Source: Chenopodium formosanum
Taxonomy: Eukaryota; Streptophyta; Magnoliopsida; Caryophyllales; Amaranthaceae
Assembly (NCBI GenBank): GCA_024500155.1
Contig: CM044873.1
Location: 5,151,001 to 5,215,000 of the forward strand
Direction of reading: 5' to 3'
Length of the DNA stretch: 64,000 bases
Below are positions 44,361 to 55,558 of the stretch, piece by piece. Position numbers and translations under genes: made by a program. The notes below the pieces were generated by a model. It was not told where the DNA came from, searched no databases, and saw nothing but the letters and a program-made list of their open reading frames with translations. How positions within the stretch are numbered: the first letter of the stretch is position 1; each line of letters starts with the position of its first letter.

Positions 44361-45091
44361 CAGTGAAAGGATTTGCTGTACGATAAAGGATCAAACAGCT
44401 TATGGATCAACGAAACATCCCACGTGTTGGAACGCGGATCAATGATGGAAGAAACATGAGTCGGAGTAGACGACTCAACAGCCGAAGCTTTAAACTGAAC
44501 TGGAGCTACTGGAGTCCAATTATCTTCTAAAATCCGAACCCGAGAACCGGAACCTACTTTCCAAGCCAGACCATCCGATAATGTCCTGGCACCAGCCAAA
44601 AGACCCCGGCATCCCCAAGAGGACCTAGCAATTCTTGTCGTCTGAAATGAACTCAAGGATGGATATTTGGAGAACATGACTCTGGATAAAAGAAGTTGCG
44701 GGTGTTGGTGAAGACGCCAACTCTGTTTAGCCAGAAGGGCTGAATTCAAAAGAGCCATACTGCGAAGCCCTAAGCCTCCCATACCCTTAGGCAAATGTAA
44801 CAAAGACGCAGAGCGAAAAGCCAGACCTTTCGAGGAGTCTGAAGAGCGCCACCAGAAACGAGACAGCATACGATCTATTTTATCACAGATCGAGCTTGGA
44901 ATCTTGAAAACCGAAAGGACATGATTGAAAGAAGCAACTAGAATCGAATTGATGATTACTAGTTTGGCTGCTGCCGAAAGCCTGAGAGAGGCGAAATCCG
45001 AAAGCCTCTTAGCGACCGAATCTAATAGATGCCCAAAAGCTGCTACTTTACTGCGACCCATGTCAACAGGAAGACCCAAATAAGAATCCAT
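44270..45091 (-). pseudogene. LINE ORF2, end of reverse transcriptase and thumb
   Basis: This begins at YLGLPVDMGRSK, the block that normally closes the plant LINE reverse transcriptase domain, and continues RMLSRFWWRSSDSSKGLAF and GLRSMALLNSALLAKQSWRL. The catalytic palm with its FADD motif is missing before it. Confidence 0.82.
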
Positions 45092-46413
45092 AGAATTTCA
45101 GAGGCCGCGAACGGCCGAAGTAAAAGATCCTTATGATTCTGAGAAAGAGAAGGGAGATCTAGCTGATCCCACCAAGAAGACTCCGGCATCGGAGCGGAGG
45201 AACAAGGAGTGTATAGGTCAGAATAAAAGGAAGATATTAGCTGTAGGATACCATTAGAATCAGAAACCCAGTTATCAGTCGAGTCTTTCAAGCAATGTAT
45301 ATAATTGCGACGACTACGAGATTGGACCATAGAGAACAAGAGGCGGGAGTGGCGGTCCCCGAGCGCATCCCAACGTAGCTTAGCTCGCTGTCTCCAGTAA
45401 AGATAAGCTACATGGGTTTCAGCAAGCTTCTCATTCCTCATATTTAAAAAAAGACGACGAGCATTCCTGTCCCTCAAATCAGACATACAGTCACCCATAG
45501 TCATGGCTAGAGACTTCCAATCTATACCCCAGCTTTTCCGATGAGAGATGCACCATTCAAGCAACCGTCGCTTAACAACTTCCAGCTTTCTAGAAAGAGA
45601 AAATGAGGGAGATCCCGCATAAAATTGTGAAATACTAGAAGTTATAATGGAACGAACCTCAGAAGCTGCCAGACACCAATTTTCAATCCTATAAGGCCGC
45701 TTAACCTTATTAACAGTCGAGTCAATTGAAAGAATGACCGCTGCATGATCCGAAAATAGAATAGGTTGGTGGCAAATTTTAGTATTCGGGTAGGTTTGAA
45801 TCCACAAAGGGGAGGCATAGGCCCTATCCAAACGTTCAAAAAGTGGATCAGAATCAATCCTATTATTAGTCCAAGTGAACGGTGGGCCTATAAAAGGGAT
45901 CTCGATTAAATTATTATCCAATCTCCATTGAATAAAATCTAATCTTCCTGGAATACTTTGGTTACCACCTACTTTATCCACTATGAATTCGACTTGGTTA
46001 AAATCGCCTAGTAGAACTACATTCGGAAGAGAAGCGAGGATATTAGAAATGGTAGTCCAAACTGCTACTCTATCAGATGGTTGAGGAGCTCCATACACAA
46101 ACATAAGATGTTTTATTTCATTACCCATCACCAATTTACAAAGGATAATGTTCTGCGATATATACAACGGTGCTAACCGAAAAGGAGCAAACCAGAAAAC
46201 AAACAACCCTCCGCTAAGACCTAAAGCGTCTATCCCACAACTACCCAAAAAAGACATAGACGCTAGCTTTTTTCCTACCATATTCACAGACAACATAGTT
46301 TCCATAAGAAATACTACATCCAACCCGAAAGAGCGGACTAGAGACAAAATATATGGAATTTTAGGGGAGTCCGCCTGTCCGAGGCCCCTACAATTCCAAG
46401 CTGCCATTTTCAT
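45092..46413 (-). pseudogene. LINE ORF2, apurinic endonuclease domain
   Basis: ATG at 46413-46411. AAWNCRGLGQADSPKI, DVVFLMETM, VVLLGDFNQVEF, FERLDRAYASPLW and SDHAAVIL are the successive motifs of the exonuclease-endonuclease-phosphatase fold that nicks target DNA. The homology runs to LLLRPFAASEI, the segment just before the reverse transcriptase, and then jumps directly to YLGLP in another frame near 45090-45100. Confidence 0.85.
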
Positions 46414-46530
46414 CCTGCTGAAGGTGGTCTAGTCCGGGAGACCACCGAGCCCTCAGAAGATGAATCAGATTCAGTAAACGAACCGCCCTTGCGCTTCTTA
46501 AATGGAGTAAGACACGAGAAGCATCCTGGT

Positions 46531-48262
46531 TCATGGTTTTTTTTTATCTTGAATTAAAGAAACTGGTGGTGCCGAAGGAAATATGTCAACAGCCGACCTC
46601 TTTGCTGGACACCTGTTCGAAACCCATTTCCAGATTTTGCCCTTGTTCTTTCCGCCCTTACTCCCTGAAGAAGAAGAAGAGCCACCTTGAATTGCAGCAG
46701 CCGAAGAGTGGACCTGATTCTCCGTCAGCCCAACAGCAGATGGCGGAGCTTCAGGAGGAGAATATGGAGGGGAACAGTCCATTGGAATCGCTTCATCCTC
46801 GGTGAGTGGAAGGTCCTGATTTGCTGCTGAATTTCGAGCTTGAGAATCAATAGGTAACTGATCGTCGTTAGGAACTTGGGGTTCAACCGAAAATTGTAAA
46901 GAGGAGTTCTCAAGAGATTGATTCACGGAAGGAGTGTTGGTGATTGATGGAGAAACGAACGCGAACCCATCTGATGAAGAACCGGCCACATAACCCGATT
47001 CCTCTAAAAACTGAGTTGGAAAAGAATCCGAAAGAGAAGGATCCGGAGAAGATTGAACAGCTCCTGCAGCCCAATTGCTAGGCCCTGCTCCAAATGGGTC
47101 GTCAAACTCAGGCCCATTCGGACCCATAGGAGGAGGGGAGAAGGTAGGGATGTTGAGTGGGCTAGAAGTGACCTGCTGATCCGAAGCTGAAGGTAAGAAA
47201 ATATCACCTGGGCTAAAATTGAGGTCTTGCATTTGATAGTTGGGCCGGCCCAACTCCGAAGGAAAGTGAGATCCGTATTGATTTAGAGGCATGTGAGAAG
47301 GTGAGCTAATATAAGTGGAAATAATATGTGCATCCAAAGCCCAGTCACTTAAATTATTGAGCACATCAGTTCGGCCCAGATCACGTGAGATTCTTTGAGG
47401 TGTCTCATTTGGAGGTCTAGCATATCTGTTTGCAGAAGAAGACAAATTTTGCCGTCTAACCTGTCTCAAAAAACCATCTTGATCATGTGTCGGCACTCCC
47501 CCACGTGTATGCTCGAAATTCCAGCTCCCTACATAGCGCCACCCGTCCCCATCTCTATCTGCATGAGTGATACCTGGAGCTCTTCTAGCTTCATGATTAG
47601 GAACCTCTAATTGTTCCCTAATCGCTCGATTTATTCCCAGATCACGCCGGAGAACCTCATCAACACTGCTGCGATAGACTCCCTCAGTTGGTGGCGGAAA
47701 GAGCCCAGGAATAGAAGACATAGTACGGTGTGGATGCGGTGAAGCCGAAGATCTTGAACGCGAAGCTGATGAAGGATATGGAAGCCCACTGCCGAAAGTG
47801 TCATAATCCGAGGGGTGGGAATCATCAGAAAATTCCGAAGGATCCTCTTCATCATGAAACCCGAACCAAAGTTCGGTTGTCCAGATCGAAGGAGTTGGAA
47901 TGATACCTTGAGTAGCATTTGAATATAAATCCGTATCGGTAGGACCAAATAGCACACGTCCGCCGCTTTCGTGGATGTGACAAAAGCGGTTTTCTAAATG
48001 ATAAGTAATTGTAGCATCCGATTTAACACACGTGCGGTCGCCATGTCCGACAAAACCGCACTTTTTGCTAAATCTAAACACTCCTTCATATTTAAAACGA
48101 ACCCAAGTGACTTGGATTCCAGTTGTAGGAAAATAACAGCCCGCAATTAAAGGTAACGACAAATCAACTAATATTCTAACTCTAGGACGAGGAATAGGAA
48201 ACTGACCACTGTCGCCTTCGACCGTAGTGATGTCGTAGTGACTAGCGAGAATGACTGAGTAC
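46531..48262 (-). pseudogene. LINE ORF1, gag-like protein, 5'-truncated
   Basis: The frame is open from about 48277 (after a TGA) to TAG/TAA near 46531. It includes RPRVRILVDLSLPLIAGCYF, then FRFSKKCGFVGHGDRTCVKS, the CCHC-like zinc knuckle of plant LINE ORF1. A long Pro/Ser-rich tail follows. The DUF4283-type N-terminal domain that normally precedes this is absent. There is no ATG at the visible start. Confidence 0.78.
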
Positions 48263-48926
48263 GAGCAGGTGCTAAGGTGAGTATCTCAAGCTGAGTTTTG
48301 TCGGGCATACTAGTTGGGTACAGGTAGGTGTCAATTTGGGCGTTCGAGTTGGGTTTGGTGAAGTCGGGGTGGATTTATGAACGCTCGAGCTGAATTTATC
48401 AATTTTTGTTGGGCATGCTAGCTTAATAGGTGTCAATTTAGATGTCTTTGTTGGGTTCGATGAAGTCACGGTGAGTTTTTCGCGTCAGTTTTACATCGAG
48501 TTAGTTTTTAACACATCTACATACATATGATTGAGAGTATTCCGACCAAAAATCATTTGAACATCTGTTGTGATCATTTTGTATGATTGATTGGATCAAA
48601 CTCCGTATTCATCATACATTGTAGATTAGAATTACACTGTACTCATATTTTTAATGAATTTTAATGACAATCTTAATCCAACCGTTTAATCCTCAAACTC
48701 TCATTCCGTATTGTAATTGACTATTAATCTATACTTTTTTTTGAAGTTCTTTTAATTTTAATAACCAAATATGAATTGAGAAATTTCAGTACTGATTAGT
48801 CTGTTAAGAATTGCATCATAGGATTTCAAAAGGTCACACACCCTCTTCTCCTTCAAAAATCAAAACACAAAACAATTATAGACTACTTAGGCAACTCCTC
48901 CAGCTTCCCAGTTCGAGGACCAATCC
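48263..48926 (+). promoter_or_regulatory. Upstream region of the PAXX-like gene, with a diverged tandem repeat
   Basis: About 48290-48475 holds two imperfect copies of a roughly 110-bp unit; both contain GGGCAT.CTAG, AGGTGTCAATTT and GGGTT.G.TGAAGTC. The rest is AT-rich, with a short pyrimidine-rich leader before the ATG at 48927. Confidence 0.5.
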
Positions 48927-51900
48927 ATGAAAATGGGGTTTGATTTGGAAGAATTTCAACCCATTTTCGGCGAAGCAAAACCAGAGTTTGAAGCTTCTGC
49001 TACCTCTAATGGCGATGGATTTCCGGCGTTGAACCCATATTTGTTCAGGGTTTTTGCAGTTGACTCCTCTCACCTCGCTTTTCATGTCACTGATTTTCGT
49101 TCCTACACTTGGGAGGCTCTTCGCTCTGTTCACCAACTGGATGACATGGTACTAATTCTTCTTTCTTCCCTTTATTTTTTCAGAAATTTAAGCTGCAAAA
49201 ATCCAAACTTGTGGAATTTTTCTGGGTATTTGATAATTATTAATATTTTTTTTATCAAACCCCAAAAAGTAAAATATAATCTACTGTGATGAGATGGGGT
49301 TTAAGAAATCTGTTCTAAAATCATGTCCTTGTATGTGAAAGTTGGCATTTTTGGGGTATTTTTCAGAATTTCATATACATGTTAATACTTGTAGAGGTTT
49401 TCTAGGTAATTTTACAGCTAATTTTTGGATAAAAACCTTAAAAACCCTGTTGTGATGAGGTTGGTTTGAGAATTGGGTTCTATAATCATGTCCATTGATC
49501 ATTGTATGTATAGTTGACAATCTTGGGGGTGTTTTTTTAGAATACCATATGCCTGTATATTTTAATGTTGTTCAAATGCTATTATTATATCACTGAAGTA
49601 TAAGGATCACATTGCTCCATATAGTTTATTGCGGTGTTGAATTATCCCTCTTAACCTATGATTATAGCTAGTTATATCATTTGTTGTTAGGCAAATTGGT
49701 TCCAAAATGTTTTTTTGGTATCGAATTTACCAGATATCGGCGAATTATCTATAATTTGTTAAGGGTTTTATATGTAAGTAGTATACTTTTAGGGCTAGAA
49801 ATTGGCAATAAAATATTTTGGTGGTACTATAAAGACAATGGTTATGAGTTGGACATAGTTTAGAAAGACATTATGAGGTGGACATTGGTGAATTAAGAAG
49901 GCAGTATCATAAAGATATACTAGTATAAGAAGATAGTATCAACAAAAGTACTCCGTGGAAGGGAAGCCTTGGTTATTTGGTTGTTTTCTGTGAATAAATT
50001 AAGGAAGCAATTCGTTATGACTTATGTCTTATGACTAAATTTGAGGTCGTAATCTGTCACTATTGTTTATTATTGTGTTTCTTGCAGATTTCACTGTTAT
50101 GGGTAGTACTTTGGTTCAATATCCCACTTGCACATCATATGTCAGCTATAGGGAATTAGAAAATCCTAAAAATATTGTCACAATCGTTTTTACATATTCT
50201 CCCCTTTCTAATCTGTACGACCTTTTGTTCTGCTGCAAGAGTAGAAATGTTTATAGTATGTTATTTGAATATAGCACGTGATAGAGGATTTTTGGTTGTT
50301 TATGCTCTAATTTCTCTAGATAGTGTGAGTTTCGACATATGAGTTTACGTGGATTAAAGTTTAATGCCTCTCATGATTTTTCACTGTTTCATAATTCATG
50401 CTAACTTGTTTTATCTATGCGCAGAGAGATAGCATAGGCATCAGTGGTTCCTGTTCCGACTTTATGAATTATGTAATTGCTTCTTTAAAATCAAAAGATG
50501 TGAAGCTTATTATGGATTGGCAGCCTAAATTAAGTGGTAATCCATTCTCTACCCTTTTCTGTTTCACAAGAGGAATTTGTTTCAGCATAGCTCCTTTAGT
50601 TTTCTTTTGTTATAAAGAAACACTCAGTGAATTGCTGAAGCACTAACTTTTTTTATTGAACCACCCATACTAATAAAGTAAAATGAATTCCTTCTGCATT
50701 CTGTTCCTTTGATCCTTTTACACGCTACACTTTCTCCTTCGTAAATGTTTATTGAATTGTTATCTTGATAATTTTTTTTATTAGTCAAGTTTTTGTGGAT
50801 TGTGCCTTACCAATTTTCTAGGGATCTGAACTTATGATGCTGACAAGAACATGCTGTTTTTGTTACATCAGTAGCATTTTTCCAGAATGTTTCCATTTTT
50901 CATAAGATTGTTGCCGGGCTAGCTTGATTTGTTCCCCATAATTGACTGAATTTTCTTACTATGTGATTTATGATTATATTTATCTATGTGTGATCCGACA
51001 TCTGATTTATCCTCCATATCTGCTTCATACTTCTTTCAACTTTTGATCTTGACTCATGCTGCAAATATAGTGTCAATTTTTGCTTCATTGTAGGGGTTAC
51101 ATCTGCAAAGTTGATTGCTTGTAAAACTAAAGGAATGCCCTTAATATCTATTTCACTGACTAAGCTTGGACCTTCTTCTGCAAGTTGAGTTGTGGAAAAT
51201 CTGTCGTTGGAGCTCTACAAGGCATACAATATCCTGCAAGATTCTTTTGTAAAAGGTTATTTCTGCTCCCATTTGCTATTTAATACATCTCAGAATTAAA
51301 ACCTGAGAGATTATACTTCAGTTCTAGTCTATGGGCCAAGCCTTTTAACTTTTAACTTTAGTTAGTACTAACTATGTGGTGGTTTGTCGGAACTTTGAAT
51401 TGATATCAAATATAAACTTGTGAGACTAGAATTCTGAATCAAATTGAGGGGAAAGATATTTGCTCCTGAAATTTGCAATGTCTTAAGCAGTAAGCACGAC
51501 TTGAAAGGTCCTTATTAAAGAAGAAAAGAAAAGACAGACATATATTCATGAATATTTTTTGTATATAGATGCCTGACAAAGCTGCTTGAAGGTAGTTGGT
51601 GTTGACCCATACCTGTAGGTTGAATGAGCATTGTTTTCTAATATTCTGAGTAGAGTTCCGCATTTAAAAAATTGTTTACTTCTATTGTGAGTTGAATTCC
51701 GCACTTGTATAGCTAGGAATTCAAATAATTTCTAACTGAACCACAGAGCCTCGACCCCCCCAAACCCCAAACAAAGGAGGATAGCCTTATAGGATTGGTG
51801 ACGTAGTATCCATGAAAAAAATGGTAATACTCACATATATAGTGATTTCATCTTCCGTTTCTCCTTCTATCTTGATTTGTGAGAGTAAGTATATCTTGCA

Positions 51901-53358
51901 TCAAGTGTTTAAAAAATGATTATTTCTTTTTCATTTTGATCCCAATTTCCCAAAAGTGTCTTCCTCGAGGCTATTTGCAAATCTGGGAGATAGCTTTGTG
52001 CCTTTGTGAAACATTACCTCTGCTATACTTGGAGATCGGTAGTTCTATATAGACCCTTGATAGGAGCATATAGATAAGTAGTACCGAACTACTAAAAGAA
52101 ATATGTAATAAAGATGGCATGTTTTATCAAGCTCGTTGGAACGGATAGGTGAAATATTATATTTTGGTTGAGAAGTATGCATTACAATGCTAAATTGCTA
52201 TGAGAATCTTGAATTTTTTTGCTTTCATGTTTGCTTGTCAACTTCATGCTACACTTTTGTTCAACTGTCATTAAACTGTTGGTTACTTGGTTTGAATGTT
52301 CATCCAGAGCAAGAGCGCTGCTGTCAATTGACCCAAATGATTTCTGCAGAAAAGGTATTTTAGTTTCTTTAGTATAACCTGTAGTTCATAATATATCTTT
52401 TGCTGCATTATCTGCTTCTTAGGATTCCTGACTAGGTCATGGCACTCATTGGTCACATGGTCATTGCTAATTTTGTTTTCATTCATAGCTGCACTGAATG
52501 CTTATAGTCGATTTTAAAGAGAGATACGATAAATCCTGGATTTTGAAGGCTGTTGATAATTATTTTACTTTTCTTTTGCTGTATTGTCTTATTCAAGTTT
52601 CAAGCGTTGCTTCTCATCCAGATCTTAATGTTCCTTGTGCCAATTGCTTACCTCAGTAGATGTGGATGAATTAACATTTGCATTGGCTGGCATCATATGT
52701 TCTGGCGCATCAATCTCAAGTTTCTTTTCCCTTTTTTTTTTCCTTGGACCATCATATATTTTTCTCCATCCCATGTAGGAAAAGAACCAAGCAATTAAGA
52801 GGAAGCTTGATATGATGCAGTCGGACCAACAAAGGCTACAGAAAACAACAGGGATTGGAAATATAGTTTCTCCTATGTACTCTGACTCTTCATCTGTTAC
52901 TGCTGCACTGAATTCCTCAGGTATGTAATTTTGATTAACTAATATTTGTTTTGGAGAGGCTAGTATGATCCTTCCTGTAAAAGTGCAAAACATCTCTTAA
53001 AAACTACTTTCGAGTTGTTTGGTGAATATACTTTTCTTGATTATTCCATCATCTATTCCTTCATCTTGATACTTTTTACTCCCCTAGACAAGCAAATCTT
53101 ATTCCTATAATCCCATTCTATCTGAAGCCTTTTCTTCTCTAAACCAAACATCCATGTGAATATAATACGGAGTATTAACATGTTTCATTTGGAAACTTTT
53201 CATTTCTTATGTGAATGTAATTTTTTGTTTGATTAGCAGACTCCTCCTTGCACAGTTGACTACATTACTGGGATTTTTTTGTCTTCAATCATTTTCCTCT
53301 AGCGCAAAAAAAAAAAAAAAAAAAAAAAAAAGATCCGCAAGTCAAAAACAAGGCTTTT

Positions 53359-53397
<39 letters not shown>

Positions 53398-54418
53398 ACT
53401 GCAAGTCAAAAACAAGGCTTTTCAGTTGTTACTTTGGCCTTTTATCTTTGGCTTCCTTTTTCTTGTACTAGGAGTTACGTGCTTTTGGTCAAGTTTCTCA
53501 CATTGCTTCACAACTTGAGAAAACAGACATTAGGCCAATTGTTGGGGTGGGTGGGTGGGGCATATAATTTATGTTGTTTCTGCTTCTACAGAAGCCTAAA
53601 ATAGCTTTGGCAAAGGGGAAATTAGAAGCTCCAAATTTTAGCTCTTCAAAACAAATTCACAGGAAGTTGTTTCACCATTTAATGAAATTTTTGCAGCAGA
53701 CCATAATAAGTTAACCTTGCTCAAACTTACAAATGACATTCTTTCTTTCTCACTTTCTTTTTTGAATGTTTCTTTTAATTTACACTCAACTTACTATTTT
53801 TGGAAATGGTACCTACCACTTTCACTTTCACAAATTATTATTCTTTAATTGTCACTTCACATTTTACTTATTTTACTTTCCTACATCTAAATGCAAACAT
53901 AAATCTCACTCATAGAACTCATTCACTCACCCCGCCACCATGGCACGCCATTAAGCGTTTACTCTCTTGCTCAAAGCTGGCGAATCTTTAGTAAATGAAT
54001 AATGAGGAGCACCCAAAAGAAACTTTAATTTTGAACCATGGAATATCATTTACTTAGCCCTCAATTATGTCGAATAATCTTAACTTGACAAGCATTTGTT
54101 AAATCAGCCCAGATCTGTAGTTTGCTATTGTAATTGTTACTTCTGCCTTGTAAATGCTTTGAAAACAAATTGACTTCTTGTATTCTCTACTTCACCCCAG
54201 ATAAACAGGCTGTTGCTGAAGGCAAATCTGCTAAAGTTGTTCATCGTGTTGTACCTGCATACCGCAGGTATGCTGTATCTGCTAACGTTGACCTTTTTGC
54301 TTTTTTTTTGTGCTTTACATTGCTGAAAATTTGATCTTAATCAATGTCTTGTACTCCCTGCAGAGCCAAAAACAGAGGAGCTGTTCTTTGTGACACTGAA
54401 GAGGAAGAAAAGAGCTAA
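48927..54418 (+). CDS. PAXX/XRCC4-fold-like protein, 7 exons, with one in-frame TGA
   Basis: Exons: 48927-49148, 50425-50536, 51094-51255, 52308-52354, 52779-52920, 54201-54267 and 54364-54418. The total of 807 nt is in phase throughout. The head domain reads NPYLFRVFAVDSSHLAFHVT, then DFRSYTWEALRSV, RDSIGISGSCSDFMNYVIAS and TSAKLIACKTKGMPLISISL. This follows the strand-helix order of the XRCC4/XLF/PAXX head, where a Trp follows LxLTD. Next come a predicted coiled coil (NLSLELYKAYNILQDSFVK, then EKEKNQAIKRKLDMMQSDQQ) and a basic tail. PAXX acts with Ku in non-homologous end joining; the match is by pattern only, so function is tentative. Codon 143 is TGA (51186-51188), between the head and coiled coil, although the frame is clearly conserved beyond it. 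This is either a nonsense allele or a sequence error. Confidence 0.62.
53306..53425. repeat. Two poly-A runs with duplicated 23-bp unit in intron 5
   Basis: A runs at 53306-53331 and 53362-53392 are each followed by GCAAGTCAAAAACAAGGCTT. This is a tandem duplication in the intron of the PAXX-like gene. Confidence 0.75.
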
Positions 54419-55558
54419 TTGTTGTTTGGCGAATGAGGTTTTAGAAAATAGAAGTAGTGTTTTGTAGCTAATTTTTTTGTTACCGAAGCCTGCTAACAAG
54501 AAGTTGGTCTTTTTGGGAGTTGAATGACGACGAATGTATAGTCTCTTGAAATTATGACAACTTGCCTCTCCATATAATGCTGTTTCCAGAGGAACAAAAT
54601 GAAGAAATACATTAGGATGTTTAGGTTCAGGGAATGTGTTTATTGTTTAATTGGCTTTGTATATATGCTGATGGCACTTAATTCAGCTTTGTTAACAACT
54701 TGTCTTAGCGAAAAGTGTATTCTTGTACTCAACTTCAAAAGGGTACAAATTGCTCTCTACATAGGACTTAGGTGAAGTTTTGTAACAATTTGTATACTCT
54801 TTTTTAGTTCAATCTATGATGAATTCCTCAGTGTGTGGTTTTATTTAATTTTTTTTATTATTTTTTTTAATTTATTTTTTTTTATAAACAAAAATCATGT
54901 ACCTATAGTCTATAGATAGCCATTGTAGATTTGTAGTAAAAGGAAGGTGAAGCTCAACAAAATTGACCATAATAAAGTAATAAACCAATAAGAGCTTGAA
55001 TTGCAACATCATTTGCTGGGAGAACTTTCCCTTTAACTAGAGTCTGACTCAATCAATTCGAATTAGTCGTACCCAATCCCACCACACAATTTCTCTCTTA
55101 TATCCATGGGTGCCACAATCTTTTTGTGTCACGTCATCATGGGTAGACATAAAAACCATCAAGTTGTAATATTTTATTCTATAACTACATGTAAATAACC
55201 GCTTATTCTAGAACCTGGTTATTGCAAATTTTCCGCAAAATTTTCTCCCTTTAACTTTTTATTATATTTACACTTTCTCTCTCCCATTATCCAACCCCAA
55301 AGGTTAACGGCTGTACATGCTCTAAATTGTTTGGAGAATTTATACTATTTAAATATAAAGGCAAAAACTTGAATTCAATGTATACAACATGCGTAGTTAG
55401 TCTATTTACACTTATTGCATAATTTTGACCCAATGTATTACTCCCAAAACCTCATTTTTTGGTTTCACAAATAGGTTGAGGAGGTAGATGATTTTACAGC
55501 TGAAATTGAAGAAAAAGAAGAGTGATGAAATCACACTATTGCATGAGCTCAAAAATAA
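54419..55558. other. 3' flanks between convergent genes
   Basis: The PAXX-like gene (+) and the second PPR gene (-) converge here. AT-rich, no coding region or clear transposon seen. Confidence 0.5.

Larger units (their letters stand above)
43197..48262 (-). mobile_element. Non-LTR retrotransposon (L1-type LINE), 5'-truncated and internally deleted
   Basis: On the minus strand the order is: ORF1 (gag-like with zinc knuckle), ORF2 endonuclease, an abrupt join into the end of the reverse transcriptase, zf-RVT, RNase H, and a poly-A tail of 40 bases (43197-43236). ORF1 lacks its usual N-terminal domain, so the 5' end, placed near 48262 by loss of coding signal, is a truncation. I could not find a target duplication with certainty. 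The element lies between two divergent host genes. Confidence 0.85.

Noticed and set aside
50063..50281. 72-codon frame upstream of exon 2 of the PAXX-like gene
   Set aside because: Intronic, without splice support or protein signature.
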